This document shows positions 27,307 to 36,872 of a DNA stretch of 64,000 bases, one piece after another. The position numbers and the translations under genes were made by a program. This DNA is from Leptolyngbyaceae cyanobacterium RM1_1_2. GTDB taxonomy: Bacteria; Cyanobacteriota; Cyanobacteriia; Phormidesmidales; Phormidesmidaceae. The stretch is from assembly GCA_012032345.1 (NCBI GenBank), contig JAAUQI010000004.1:1-64000 (forward strand), read 5' to 3'. The notes below the pieces were generated by a model. That model was not told where the DNA came from and did no database searches. It saw nothing but the letters and a program-made list of their open reading frames with translations. How positions within the stretch are numbered: position 1 is the first letter of the stretch; every line of letters starts with the position of its first letter.

Positions 27307-27945
27307 ATGGATCAAGACCCCCAAGTCAGTACGTTAATTCAGGCTGTTGAGCAGGCAAATTCTCCCCTGGCTATGCTGACGGCAGTCAGAAGCCTGGCAG
27401 CAGTGCGCCACCCGGACGCTATTCCAACGCTGATTGAAGTTTTGGGGTTCAACAATCCGGGGGCCGCTGTGACGGCTGTTGAGGGACTGGCGGCTCTGGG
27501 TTCAGACGCTGTACTGCCTCTGCTCAAGCAGCTTGACGACCACAACTACGGAGCCAGAGCCTGGGCCATTCGAGCACTGGCCGACATTGGCGACCCGCGA
27601 GCGCTCGCCGTTTTGCTAGACGCGGCCACCGCCGACTTTGCCCTCAGCGTCCGGCGAGCAGCGGCTCGGGGGCTAGGCAACCTGACCTGGACGCAGCTGC
27701 CCGAGGCTGAAATACCCGAAGCTCAGGTCCATGCGGTGACCGCTCTGCTGCAGGCGACTCACGATTCAGAATGGATTGTGCGCTACGCGGCTGTAGCAGG
27801 TTTGCAGATGCTGGCTCAAAAGCTCAGCCCGGCCCAGGGCGATAGGCGAAAAGTGATCCAGCAGCGTTTAGAGCAGCTCTTAGCGGACGATCCAGTCGCC
27901 TCTATTCAGGCGCGATCGCAGCTTGCTCTATCTAAGCTAGGCTAA
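27307..27945 (+). CDS. cpcF: Phycocyanobilin lyase subunit beta (CpcF)
   Basis: 212 residues made of HEAT-like helical repeats: TLIEVLGFNNPGAAVTAVEG, DHNYGARAWAIRALADIGDP, FALSVRRAAARGLGNL and VRYAAVAGLQMLA. These closely follow CpcF, which with CpcE attaches phycocyanobilin to Cys84 of the phycocyanin alpha chain. ATG 27307 is preferred to TTG 27292. Its usual partner cpcE is not next to it; cobW is upstream by 50 bases on the same strand. A stand-alone HEAT lyase-like protein is the alternative reading. Confidence 0.8.
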   Translation: MDQDPQVSTLIQAVEQANSPLAMLTAVRSLAAVRHPDAIPTLIEVLGFNNPGAAVTAVEGLAALGSDAVLPLLKQLDDHNYGARAWAIRALADIGDPRALAVLLDAATADFALSVRRAAARGLGNLTWTQLPEAEIPEAQVHAVTALLQATHDSEWIVRYAAVAGLQMLAQKLSPAQGDRRKVIQQRLEQLLADDPVASIQARSQLALSKLG

Positions 27946-28132
27946 CTTCCGCAGTCGCCTGATTGATCTCCCAAAACCTCGATAGTTCTCTAGGTTTGGC
28001 AGGTAAAACCAGGAACAGGAGCACCCTAGCAGCTCACATCTGAGGTAAGACAATTTAGAGTGTTGAATTCTTTGTGCTAAATTCTTTTCTCAGAAAGCAT
28101 TTTATTCATCGCCGTTAATCCTCGCAATCACA

Positions 28133-29140
28133 ATGTCTCTCCCTTCTGCTCCTCGTCAGTCTTTGAGCTATGCCATCTTGGGCACAGGAGCGATCGGCGG
28201 ACTCTATGGCGCTTGCCTGCAGCGGGCAGGGGCAGCAGTGCATTTTCTCCTGTACCGTGATTACGAGCAGGTCAGGCAGCAGGGGCTGCGGGTAGAGTCT
28301 ATTTGGGGAGACTTTGAGCTGTTGGAGGTGCAGGCATATGCAGCCGTCAGCGAAATGCCGACTGTTGATGTGGTGATTGTGGCGCTAAAGACCACACAAA
28401 ATTATTTACTCGCAGACCTGCTGCCGCCCTTAGTAGGGCCACAGACAGTCGTTTTGATTCTGCAAAATGGTCTGGCCGTAGAAGCAACTGCCGCCGCGAT
28501 CGCCGGGGCCGAGCGCATCCTCAGCGGACTATGTTTTGTCTGCTCCAATAAGGTCGGGCCAGGACATATTCGCCACCTAGACTACGGCACGATCATGCTG
28601 GGACACTACAGTGCAGCGCAGCAGCCCGCAGGTCTGACTGGCGCTGTGGAGGCGATTGCCCAGGATTTCAAGCAGGCTCACCTGCCAATTCAGCTCACAG
28701 AAGACTTGTACATGGCTCGCTGGCGCAAGCTGGTGTGGAATATTCCGTTTAACGGGCTTTCAGTTGTCCTCAATGCCACAACTCAGGAAATGATGGCAGA
28801 TCCTGATATTCGAGAGCTGGCTGAAGGGCTAATGGTGGAGGTGATTGCTGCCGCGAATGCCTGTGGTGAAAACCTTTCGCCGGGACAAAACCGCCGACTA
28901 CCAGACAACCTGAGTCAAGACATGCTAGAACACACCGCCCAGATGAAACCCTATCGCACCAGTATGAAAATCGACTTTGATACAGGCAGACCTCTAGAGC
29001 TTGTGGCCATTTTCGCTAATCCTATACGGGCAGCGGCTACAGCCAATATCTCAGTGCCTCAGGTGAAAATGCTTTACCAGCAGCTACAGTTTCTCAACCG
29101 TCGCCAGAGAACAACACCCCGACCCGATGAAGTAGTTTAG
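28133..29140 (+). CDS. 2-dehydropantoate 2-reductase family protein
   Basis: 335 residues. N-terminal NADPH-binding fold ILGTGAIGGLYGACLQRAG and the ketopantoate reductase C-terminal helical domain: RKLVWNIPFNGLSVVL and the SMKIDFDTGRPLEL signature. Reaction: ketopantoate to pantoate for coenzyme A. Cyanobacteria often have several members of this family that may act on other 2-keto acids, so panE is likely but not certain. Its stop overlaps the convergent thf1 stop by 4 bases. Confidence 0.85.
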   Translation: MSLPSAPRQSLSYAILGTGAIGGLYGACLQRAGAAVHFLLYRDYEQVRQQGLRVESIWGDFELLEVQAYAAVSEMPTVDVVIVALKTTQNYLLADLLPPLVGPQTVVLILQNGLAVEATAAAIAGAERILSGLCFVCSNKVGPGHIRHLDYGTIMLGHYSAAQQPAGLTGAVEAIAQDFKQAHLPIQLTEDLYMARWRKLVWNIPFNGLSVVLNATTQEMMADPDIRELAEGLMVEVIAAANACGENLSPGQNRRLPDNLSQDMLEHTAQMKPYRTSMKIDFDTGRPLELVAIFANPIRAAATANISVPQVKMLYQQLQFLNRRQRTTPRPDEVV

Positions 29141-29874
29141 CCGGGATTTTGGGTAGGTTCTTCGGCTGGGGCGTCTTTCTCAGATGCAGCTGACGTAGCC
29201 CCTGCCTTGGCTTGGTCTCGCTGCAGACGCTTTTTGCGCTCGGCTTCGAGAATGTCTTTCATCACGGCCTGAGCCTGACTGACTTTTTCCAGGTTGCTAC
29301 GATAGAGGTCTAGGTCTTTTTGCACCTTGTCATCAGAAACATTCAGCGCTGTGCAAACCTGGGTAAACAGCTCGGCTCTTTGCTTATCGTCTTTAACCAA
29401 GTCTGGGGCAATCGTCTCAGCCAGCGTATAAAGGCCAATTGCCATTAGACGACTATATTTATACTTTTCGTTACCTGCTGTTGCCCGCAGTTCGTGCCAG
29501 GGCTGATGGTCAGGAGCCGCCTCTAAGCTCTGTAGCTGCGCTTTGAAGTCCTCAATAGAAAGCTCACTAACAGACTGCTTGAACTGTTCAGCGTCGTCTC
29601 GAAACTGCTGTGGATCTCGCTCTACTGACTGACACAGCGCCTGAAAGATAGACTCTCGATCCTGAGGAGGCAGGTAGCCCTGCATAAACCGATCAAAAGC
29701 AGTGACCACCCCAAGCGCGTATAGTGGATCGTAGCTAAAGTCCACATTGACAGACAGCAGATGCATCTCGACCATCAGCTCCTCGACGACGCGGCGATAG
29801 ATAGAGTTGATAGGACGAGTGTGATGAGCGTAAAAAGCACGCTTTGTGTCAGAAACAGTGCGGACGTTATTCAC
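29137..29874 (-). CDS. thf1: Thf1/Psb29 photosystem II biogenesis protein
   Basis: 245 residues. Begins at GTG 29874 with VRTVSDTKRAFYAHHTRPIN and VVEELMVEMHLLSVN, the conserved head of Thf1 (thylakoid formation 1, Psb29/Psp29); the GTG start is set by this match. The rest is alpha helical with a C-terminal charged tail (RKKRLQRDQAKAG). Thf1 binds FtsH proteases and supports photosystem II repair. It is divergent from the CpcT-like gene by about 100 bases. Confidence 0.93.
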   Translation of the reverse strand: MNNVRTVSDTKRAFYAHHTRPINSIYRRVVEELMVEMHLLSVNVDFSYDPLYALGVVTAFDRFMQGYLPPQDRESIFQALCQSVERDPQQFRDDAEQFKQSVSELSIEDFKAQLQSLEAAPDHQPWHELRATAGNEKYKYSRLMAIGLYTLAETIAPDLVKDDKQRAELFTQVCTALNVSDDKVQKDLDLYRSNLEKVSQAQAVMKDILEAERKKRLQRDQAKAGATSAASEKDAPAEEPTQNPG

Positions 29875-29981
29875 AGTAGAAAGCTAACGAGTGTGTGATC
29901 TCATTCTCGCTCTTAGCAGTCCGTTTGCCAAGCAAGCAGGCTGTACCAGATGATCGTTTGTCAATTTATCAAGCTATTACA

Positions 29982-30614
29982 ATGCCATTGTCAGCCAACC
30001 TTACCGCCCTCGCTCAGGCGCTTGCCGGAGAATTTGAAAACCGCCAGCAGTCTCTCGATGAGCCTGTCTGGTATGTATACCTGCGAGTTTGGCAAAGACC
30101 TGTTCCCAATCTTTCTGAGGCTTGGCCGACGCTTTTTATTGAGCAAGTCAGCGTCGCCGCCAATAAGCCACCCTATCGCCAGCGAGTAGTGCAGCTCAGT
30201 GAAACGGCAGGAGCAATCAAGATTCAGTTTTTTGCGCTGAAAGAACCGCAGCAGTTTTGCGGTGCCGCCCTTGAGCCAGAGCGACTGCGTAATTTAACGA
30301 TGAATGATTTAACCTTGCTGCCGACCTGTCAGCTAGAGGTCAAGCTTCACTTGTCTGCTGATCGTTCTTTAGAGGTCAGTGCCCAACTGCCGGAAAATAC
30401 CCTTTGCTCATTTGACTATCAGGGTCAAACTCGCTACATCAAGCTTGGCTTTGAACTAAGAACTCAGCAGAATTCTGGAACCTTCCAGACACAGCTGCTG
30501 AGCTATGACAGAGGCGTTGATCCAGTGACTCAAGAAATTCTGTGGGGGCCGCGCCTCGGCCCGTTTTGCTTGGTTAAGCAGCAGGACTATAGTCAAGAGC
30601 TGAGTCTGGCTTAG
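29982..30614 (+). CDS. CpcT/CpeT-family phycobilin lyase-like protein
   Basis: 210 residues. The family pattern is clear though divergent: LAQALAGEFENRQQSL, PTLFIEQVSVAANKPPYRQRV, FCGAALEPERLRNLT, and YDRGVDPVTQEILWGPRLGP at the C-terminal end. CpcT attaches phycocyanobilin to Cys153 of the phycocyanin beta subunit. Start at ATG 29982 is chosen because the upstream frame has no family sequence. Its substrate could differ from CpcT given the divergence. Its stop overlaps the STAS gene stop by 4 bases. Confidence 0.8.
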   Translation: MPLSANLTALAQALAGEFENRQQSLDEPVWYVYLRVWQRPVPNLSEAWPTLFIEQVSVAANKPPYRQRVVQLSETAGAIKIQFFALKEPQQFCGAALEPERLRNLTMNDLTLLPTCQLEVKLHLSADRSLEVSAQLPENTLCSFDYQGQTRYIKLGFELRTQQNSGTFQTQLLSYDRGVDPVTQEILWGPRLGPFCLVKQQDYSQELSLA

Positions 30615-30970
30615 CTAGCAATTTCTCTAGGCATTCCCATGAGGGCATCGTCTTCGGCTTCAAAAATTTCAAAAACCGAATCCATCATAGTCACTTCAAA
30701 GACGAGCTTGGCTTCAGGATGAACGTTGCAAATCCGAAAGCTCCCTTTAACTTTGTCAGCATCTCGCATACCCGCGACCAAAGAAGTCAGCCCGGAACTG
30801 TCGATGAAGTTAACCTGGCTGAGATTAACGATGACATGAGGGCTAACCCGTGAAATGCATTCCTGTAGCTTCAGACGAAACTGCCAGGCTGTCGTGATAT
30901 CCAATCGACCCGCAGGTGTCAGAATAATCACGGTTTTTCCATCGTCAGTTGTGAGCGTTTTTTGATCCAT
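30611..30970 (-). CDS. STAS-domain anti-sigma factor antagonist
   Basis: 119 residues that form a single STAS domain: TPAGRLDITTAWQFRLKLQ, VIVNLSQVNFIDSSGLTSLV with the phosphorylatable Ser in the DSSG motif, and VFEVTMMDSVFEIF. This is the SpoIIAA-type switch protein. When dephosphorylated it binds an anti-sigma kinase or other partner. No SpoIIAB-like kinase or PP2C phosphatase is next to it, so the partner is elsewhere. Confidence 0.88.
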   Translation of the reverse strand: MDQKTLTTDDGKTVIILTPAGRLDITTAWQFRLKLQECISRVSPHVIVNLSQVNFIDSSGLTSLVAGMRDADKVKGSFRICNVHPEAKLVFEVTMMDSVFEIFEAEDDALMGMPREIAS

Positions 30971-31328
30971 GGTTGAGCCGTCACTTTCTCCTGTGGAGAT
31001 TACAGACTCTCTGCTGCCGGGTCAGATAGTCAGACTAACATCAAAAAAGAGCTAGCTAATGAGTCGCTCTTTTAAGTACTCGCTAAAACTAACATGCTGC
31101 TGCCCGCATATCGATTAGACATTCATTAGAGAGGCATAGTTCTAAGGTGCCCAGATGATACCAAAAACGAACGCTAGGGGTTTAGCTACGTCGGCAATAG
31201 AAGACACGACTTTATTTTCATGTGCTGGGTGCCAGTGTGCTGAGGAATAACCTCCTTCAAAACTCTCAAACATTTTAATCAGTTACCGCTGGTTGCTCAA
31301 GCCAAATCACTGAGGATCAGCTATGACT
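30971..31328. other. Intergenic with a two-way hairpin terminator
   Basis: No gene seen. AAAAGAGC 31045-31052 pairs perfectly with GCTCTTTT 31066-31073. With A on one side and T on the other it could end transcription from either strand; hemF reads toward it from the right. The promoter of the STAS gene should lie to its left. Nothing else recognised. Confidence 0.5.
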
Positions 31329-32357
31329 CTAGAGAGGCCAGCTGACCCAGTCTTGAGGCTTGAGAAAGGTGTCGTAGAGTTCAGCTTCAGGGGTACCAGA
31401 ATCCACCGTATAGTTGTACTCCCAGCGTACCAGCGGCGGCAAAGACATCAAAATTGACTCGGTACGACCGTTGGTCTGCAGGCCAAAGATAGTGCCGCGA
31501 TCGTAGACTAAATTAAACTCTACGTAGCGGCCCCGGCGATAAAGCTGAAAATCTCGCTGGCGATCGCCGTATTCAAGGTCTTTGCGCTTTTCTACAATGG
31601 GCATATAGGCCGGTAGAAAAGCACTGCCGCACTCCTGGATAAAGGCAAAAATATCTTCCCAATTGCGAGCTGGTAGTTTACCCACATCCTGGCTGTACTG
31701 CGCCGCCGCACCTGCTTTTTCTGGGCCGTGATAAAGCTGGCTGCGACCGTCTTGATAGTCAAAGAAAATGCCGCCAACGCCTCTGGGTTCTTGGCGATGC
31801 TTGAGATAAAAGTATTCATCGCACCAGCGCTTAAAGGCTGGATAGTACTCGTGATGATGGCGATCGCAGGCCGCTTTTATCGTCTGGTGAAAATGCACCA
31901 CGTCGGCTGCAAAGGGGTAATAGGGCGTTAAGTCGATGCCGCCGCCAAACCACCAAACCGGGCCTGCTTCAAAATAGCGGTAGTTGAGATGTACAGTCGG
32001 CACGTAAGGATTGTGCGGATGCAGCACCATTGAGGTACCCGTAGCGTAAAATTCGTGACCAGCCGCCTCTGGGCGCTGTACCAAAATAGAAGGCGGCAGG
32101 TTGTGCCCCCAAACTTCGGAGAAGTTGACGCCGCCCTGCTCAAAGATACCGCCCTGCTTGATTACACGCGATCGCCCACCACCGCCATCCGGGCGCTGCC
32201 ACCGATCTTCCTGGAAAGTGCTTTTACCATCTAAAGCTTCTAGCTTTTGACAAATGCTCTCCTGCAGCGCCTGCAGTGCTTGACTCACTCGTCTACGCGA
32301 ATCTTTCGGAGGAAGAACAGAGGGCTGAGTAGAAATTTTCGGGAGTGAAGAGGTCAT
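31329..32357 (-). CDS. hemF: Oxygen-dependent coproporphyrinogen III oxidase
   Basis: 342 residues, family length. Signature blocks: [45 protein letters not shown], and [20 protein letters not shown] ending in SILMSLPP. It turns coproporphyrinogen III into protoporphyrinogen IX using O2, serving heme, chlorophyll and bilin synthesis. Stands alone. The N-terminal 25 residues ([20 protein letters not shown]) are variable in the family. Confidence 0.96.
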   Translation of the reverse strand: MTSSLPKISTQPSVLPPKDSRRRVSQALQALQESICQKLEALDGKSTFQEDRWQRPDGGGGRSRVIKQGGIFEQGGVNFSEVWGHNLPPSILVQRPEAAGHEFYATGTSMVLHPHNPYVPTVHLNYRYFEAGPVWWFGGGIDLTPYYPFAADVVHFHQTIKAACDRHHHEYYPAFKRWCDEYFYLKHRQEPRGVGGIFFDYQDGRSQLYHGPEKAGAAAQYSQDVGKLPARNWEDIFAFIQECGSAFLPAYMPIVEKRKDLEYGDRQRDFQLYRRGRYVEFNLVYDRGTIFGLQTNGRTESILMSLPPLVRWEYNYTVDSGTPEAELYDTFLKPQDWVSWPL

Positions 32358-32671
32358 AGATGCTGACGCGAAATGTTATCTAGAGTAAAAGCTACCAAGT
32401 AGTCCGCTACAGTTGATGAAAAGTTTTGTGACGTTGCTGGTAAGCTGCGATCGCGCTGCTAGTCTGTAAGTCCTGACAGGGGGCTTCGTGGGTTTAGAAA
32501 GTTACTTGCAAGCGCTGCTGATAGACGCTGCCAGAGGGGGTTTGTGAGAGGCACCTGAAACGAAAATTCATCGTCTTGTAATCGTAAGTTTATCAGAACT
32601 GCTGACTGTCTATTTAAAGATTAGAATCATAAGATCTATCAAATCCTCAGCTCCTGCCCTTGAAAATATCC
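32358..32671. other. Divergent promoter region of hemF and the SRPBCC gene
   Basis: About 300 bases without a gene. Both neighbours read away from here, so their promoters should be inside, but I see no clear -35/-10 pair, riboswitch or repeat. Confidence 0.4.
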
Positions 32672-33280
32672 ATGAACTGCTTTTGTTTGAAATGGATGCG
32701 GGGTTGCGTTCAGGCAATTGCCCGTCAGCCCCATACCTATGTCAAGCGATCGCTGGCAAGCAGCTATCAGGCCGTCAGTTCGGCTTCAGCAGATGTGCTC
32801 TGGCAAGTTGTGGCTAACCTGGCAGATGTATCGTGGCACCCGCTTTTAGGAAGTACTAATGCGCCTAATGGACTCATGGCCAAGCCCGGACTAATTTATA
32901 AAGCCTTCACCCGTCGCTTTCCGCTGCCGATTCGTATCTTTGTTGAGCGCGTTGATCATCATGAACTGCTGAGTGTCCGGCTCTACGTGCTGCCAGGCTT
33001 AGAAGAGCGGGTTACCTATCAAATCGAATCGACGCTGTGCGGTACCCGAGTTTCCTATTCAGTAACCCTGCGTGGATGGCTATCGCCCCTGGCCTGGTCA
33101 CTGATTCGCCCCCATGCGGCTAAGGTTGCCTCTGCTCTAGCTAGGGCGGCTGAACAAACGGCAAGACAGGCTTTAGTCGGCTCTCGACAGCCAGCCTCAC
33201 GCCCCACCCAAGACCTCCTTAGCTGCTTGCCGCTTGCCGTCATTGCCCTTGGCGAGATCTGTAGAGCCAGCCTCACTTAG
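32672..33280 (+). CDS. SRPBCC (polyketide cyclase/START-like) protein
   Basis: About 202 residues. The helix-grip fold is suggested by VSSASADVLWQVVANLADVS followed by WHPLLGSTNAPNGL and beta strands PIRIFVERVDHHELLSVRLY and TRVSYSVTLRGWLSPLAW. These proteins bind small hydrophobic ligands. The start is uncertain: TTG 32660, ATG 32672 or the ATG of MRGCVQA. The C-terminal third is variable. Function unknown; next gene mrp starts 115 bases later on the same strand. Confidence 0.65.
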   Translation: MNCFCLKWMRGCVQAIARQPHTYVKRSLASSYQAVSSASADVLWQVVANLADVSWHPLLGSTNAPNGLMAKPGLIYKAFTRRFPLPIRIFVERVDHHELLSVRLYVLPGLEERVTYQIESTLCGTRVSYSVTLRGWLSPLAWSLIRPHAAKVASALARAAEQTARQALVGSRQPASRPTQDLLSCLPLAVIALGEICRASLT

Positions 33281-33394
33281 GCCCCTTGTCCCCAACATCC
33301 AGTGCAATAACCTCAGCACAAAAAGCTAGGATTGTTAAACATCGCTCAATTTCGTTTGATATTCGCCTGAGCTGGCCTTTCAATCTTTTAGTCA

Positions 33395-34465
33395 ATGCCT
33401 ATTTCTCTAGACAAAAATACCATTCTAGACGTGCTGCGTCCGGTTCAAGACCCAGAGCTGCGCAAGAGTCTCGTTGATCTCAACATGATTCGCAATGTGC
33501 GCATTGATGCTGGTCGAGTTAGCTTTACCCTGGTGCTGACGACGCCCGCCTGTCCGCTGCGGGAATTCATTGTCGAAGACTGCGAAAAGGCGGTTCGACA
33601 GCTCCCTGGGGTTTCTACCGTAGATGTTGAGGTGACGGCAGAAACACCTCAGCAGCGATCGCTGCCCGATCGCCAGGGAATTTCAGGCGTCAAAAATATT
33701 CTGGCAGTTTCCAGCGGCAAAGGGGGGGTTGGCAAAAGCACCGTTGCGGTCAATATCGCCGTGGCGCTGGCCCAAATGGGCGCTAAAGTGGGACTGATCG
33801 ACGCTGATATCTATGGCCCCAATACCCCGATGATGATGGGGCTTGACGCGGCTGATGTTGGGGTGCGCCAGGGAGAGCAGGGCGAGGTTTTAGAGCCTGC
33901 TTTCAGCCACGGTGTGAAAATCGTCTCAATGGGCTTTTTGATCGAGCGTGATCAGCCCGTAATCTGGCGGGGGCCAATGCTCAACGGCGTTATTCGCCAG
34001 TTTCTCTATCAGGTGCAGTGGGGTGAGCTAGACTACCTGATTGTAGATATGCCACCGGGAACCGGGGACGCACAGCTCACGCTGGCTCAGGCTGTTCCAA
34101 TGGCGGGAGCGGTTATAGTCACAACACCTCAGGCCGTCGCGCTGGCGGATTCGCGCCGGGGCTTGCGGATGTTTCAGCAGCTACAGGTGCCTGTAATTGG
34201 CATCGTAGAAAACATGAGCTATTTCATCCCGCCGGATATGCCCGATAAGCAATATGACATCTTTGGCTCTGGCGGCGGCCAAAAAACTGCCGATGAGTTA
34301 GGTATTGCGCTGCTGGGCTGCGTTCCGCTAGAGATGCCGGTGAGACAAGGTGGCGATCGCGGTCTACCAATTGTTGTAGACGCCCCTGACTCAGCCGCTG
34401 CTAAAGCGCTCAAGGCGATCGCACAGCAGGTTGCTGCTCGGATCTCGGTTGCGGCCCTTAGCTAA
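33395..34465 (+). CDS. mrp: Mrp/NBP35-family iron-sulfur carrier ATPase
   Basis: 356 residues. N-terminal MIP18/DUF59 domain (VLRPVQDPELRKSLVDLNMI) joined to the P-loop ATPase with the deviant Walker A GKGGVGKST, DADIYGPNTPMMMG, and PPGTGDAQLTLAQ. The CxxC cluster site of the family is not seen; this holds for many of the cyanobacterial proteins. Mrp carries Fe-S clusters to apoproteins. rodA starts 3 bases after it, so the two are one operon, an order I remember as common in cyanobacteria. Confidence 0.93.
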   Translation: MPISLDKNTILDVLRPVQDPELRKSLVDLNMIRNVRIDAGRVSFTLVLTTPACPLREFIVEDCEKAVRQLPGVSTVDVEVTAETPQQRSLPDRQGISGVKNILAVSSGKGGVGKSTVAVNIAVALAQMGAKVGLIDADIYGPNTPMMMGLDAADVGVRQGEQGEVLEPAFSHGVKIVSMGFLIERDQPVIWRGPMLNGVIRQFLYQVQWGELDYLIVDMPPGTGDAQLTLAQAVPMAGAVIVTTPQAVALADSRRGLRMFQQLQVPVIGIVENMSYFIPPDMPDKQYDIFGSGGGQKTADELGIALLGCVPLEMPVRQGGDRGLPIVVDAPDSAAAKALKAIAQQVAARISVAALS

Positions 34466-34467
34466 CT

Positions 34468-35729
34468 ATGTCTCAACCTGCGCTGATTAATAAACGCTGG
34501 AAAAAGTGGCTTAAAGCCTGGCAAGAAGTTGACTGGCTTTTGCTGCTGCTGACTGTGGGTTTGACCGTATTTGGCAGCATTGTGATCACCAGTACGCAAA
34601 TTAACCTCCAGACAACTGAGTTTGGCTGGAACCATCTAATTTTAGGAACAATAGGTCTGGTCTTAGCGTTAGTGATTGCTCGGATGCGCTATGAAGGACT
34701 CTTAAGCTGGCAGTGGATTATTTATGGCGCGACTAACCTGTCCCTGATTGCCGTTATTTTTATCGGTACGTCGGGGCTGGGTGCCCAGCGGTGGATCGCG
34801 GTGGGGGGCTTTAATGTGCAACCTTCCGAGTTTGCCAAACTGGGCCTGATTCTGACCCTGGCTGCCGTGCTACGTGGCAAAGAAGCCTCGACTCTGTTGG
34901 GCCTGATTAAAGCCTTGGCAATTACGTCAGTTCCCTGGGCGCTGGTTTTTTGCAGCCAGATCTGGGCACCTCACTCGTATTTGGTGCCATTACCCTTGGG
35001 ATGCTCTACTGGGGAAATGCTAATCCTGGCTGGCTGATACTGATGGTATCGCCGCTGGTAGCTGCAATTTTGTTTCATATCTATGTGCCTGTTTGGCTGG
35101 TGTGGGTGGTAGGAATGGGCACCATTGCCTGGCTGACGCTGCCGTGGCGCTTATTCAGTACGATAGCAGCAACAGCTATCAATCTGGTTTCTGGTAAGCT
35201 AGGAGACTTCCTCTGGGGATTGCTAAAAGATTATCAAAAGGATCGACTGATTTTATTTCTAGATCCTGATAAAGACCCTTTAGGCGGTGGCTATCACCTG
35301 ATTCAATCTCGAATTGCAATCGGGGCCGGAGAGCTCTGGGGACGGGGACTACACAAAGGAACGCAGACCCAGCTCAATTTTATTCCTGAGCAGCACACAG
35401 ACTTTATTTTTTCAGCCATTGGTGAGGAGTGGGGATTTATAGGGGCGATGGTAGTACTGGTGGCGTTTTGGCTAATTTGCCTGCGACTGGTTATCATTGC
35501 TCAAAATGCTAAAGATGATTTTGGCTCACTGCTGGCTATTGGCGTTTTATCGATGATTATTTTTCAGGTCATTGTCAACATCAGCATGACGATTGGCTTA
35601 GCCCCGATTACAGGCATTCCACTGCCGTGGATTAGCTATGGACGCACAGCGCTGCTGACTAATTTCGTAGCGATCGGACTTGTAGAGTCAGTTGCAAACC
35701 ATCGCCATCGGCTCAAATTTACTGACTAG
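34468..35729 (+). pseudogene. rodA: Rod shape-determining protein RodA (SEDS), one frameshift
   Basis: SEDS-family peptidoglycan glycosyltransferase with about ten membrane spans. First frame (to 35037) covers the N-terminal half including GTSGLGAQRWIAVGGFNVQPSEFAK in two contiguous parts; the second frame carries the rest: LQPDLGTSLVFGAI, FIPEQHTDFIFSAIGEEWGF and TGIPLPWISYGRTALLTN. The break is at TTTTTT 34946-34951; one more T restores WALVFLQPDLGTSL. Because RodA drives cell elongation and the loss is in a homopolymer, I think the gene is functional in the organism. The C-terminal motif has Arg (SYGR) where SYGG is usual. Confidence 0.85.
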
Positions 35730-35803
35730 CTGAGAGTCAGCTCCAAAATGACAGTTCTGACGGTAAGCTTATCTATGAAGAGCTATGCACACGGCGTTTT
35801 AAT

Positions 35804-35989
35804 ATGATTTTGCCAGGTTCTCCGGTTAAAGTTGTGAATCTTGATGATACCTATTACGGCTTTGAAGGCCAGGTACAGCGCATTAGCGACGGCAAGATAG
35901 CCGTGCTCTTTGAGGGCGGTAACTGGGATAAGCTGGTGACCTTCAAACTATCTGACCTGGCACTAGTAGAAAAATCGCGGGGCAAGTAA
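35804..35989 (+). CDS. ndhS: NAD(P)H-quinone oxidoreductase subunit S (NdhS)
   Basis: 61 residues forming an SH3-like barrel: [52 protein letters not shown]. This matches NdhS, the small subunit that forms the ferredoxin docking site of the photosynthetic NDH-1 complex in cyclic electron flow. It is a stand-alone gene 74 bases after rodA. Confidence 0.9.
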   Translation: MILPGSPVKVVNLDDTYYGFEGQVQRISDGKIAVLFEGGNWDKLVTFKLSDLALVEKSRGK

Positions 35990-36032
35990 TAGAGAGATTT
36001 AAGCCCCTGATTGACTGACAAAAGTTCCTCGC

Positions 36033-36109
36033 GTAGGTTGGGTGAAACGAAGTGAAACCTAACGTCAGCAACGGTTTCGTTGGGTTACGCCAAACTTTAC
36101 CCAACCCAC
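36033..36109. repeat. Inverted intergenic repeat of a type common in cyanobacteria
   Basis: GTAGGTTGGGTGAA (36033-36046) at the left and TTACCCAACCCAC (36097-36109) at the right, with internal copies of GAAACGAAGTGAAACC and GGTTTCGTTGGGTT. Similar GTTGGGTT hairpins are widespread in cyanobacterial genomes and may be small non-autonomous elements. Confidence 0.8.
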
Positions 36110-36185
36110 GGCAGCATGATGGTCTTAAAAGTTTTATCAGTTAATCAGCTCAAACTCTTCTAAAACGGCTACTGATAAAAGTGCT

Positions 36186-36839
36186 ATGCGCCTTTCACTA
36201 CCGCAGTTTTCTATCCAGGCTCGACATCCTGACCATATTGCTGAGGTGATTGAAACGGCAACAACTGAGTTTTTGTCTCAGTGTTTGGAGCCTGAAGATT
36301 TGAGCTTCCCAGCAATGCCGCCTTTTGGTAGCTGGGTAAAATCAGTGGATGAAGAGTCAGGCAATCAGATCTATGGGGTGGTCTACTACGCCACTACCAG
36401 TCCTATTGACTCGGTACACCGGGCTAGAGCGCTGGGTCTGTCTTTGGCGGAACTGCGAGAGCAACAGCCACAAATTTTTGCCATGCTCAAGACTGAGTTT
36501 CGAGCGGCCATCATTGGCTTCAAGCCTGGATCGGGCGATCGCGCTAGCGATCTAACTTATCAACACCTGCCGCCGCGTCCGCCGCAGATTCACCAAGCTG
36601 TCTATCGCTGTCCGGCTGACGAGATTTTAGACTTTAGCCAGCAGCTAGACTTTCTTAGAACGCTGCTAGAGGTGCCCGGTGCTCCGGCAGACAGTCTGAT
36701 GGCGGCAACCATCAGGCAGATTTATCAGCTCCGCAAAGCCGATCGAGACTGGCTGGTGCAGGCAGGTAGAACCCTAAGCGTCGTCCTCAAAGATGATTAC
36801 GATCGCCTGCGGGTCATTCTCAACCAGATACATCCCTGA
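36186..36839 (+). CDS. HAS-barrel-type conserved cyanobacterial protein
   Basis: 217 residues. The first 120 residues resemble the HAS barrel found at the start of HerA-type and other ATPases: PFGSWVKS, YGVVYYATTSPIDSVHRARA and LGLSLAELREQQPQIFAMLK. The C-terminal part (PADEILDFSQQLDFLRTLL, LRKADRDWLVQAGRTLSVVL) is helical. No enzyme motif. The family is conserved in cyanobacteria without known function. The oxidoreductase after it starts 33 bases later on the same strand. Confidence 0.7.
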   Translation: MRLSLPQFSIQARHPDHIAEVIETATTEFLSQCLEPEDLSFPAMPPFGSWVKSVDEESGNQIYGVVYYATTSPIDSVHRARALGLSLAELREQQPQIFAMLKTEFRAAIIGFKPGSGDRASDLTYQHLPPRPPQIHQAVYRCPADEILDFSQQLDFLRTLLEVPGAPADSLMAATIRQIYQLRKADRDWLVQAGRTLSVVLKDDYDRLRVILNQIHP

Positions 36840-36872
36840 CGCTTGAACCTTACGCTCTGTCAGCAGGAAGCT

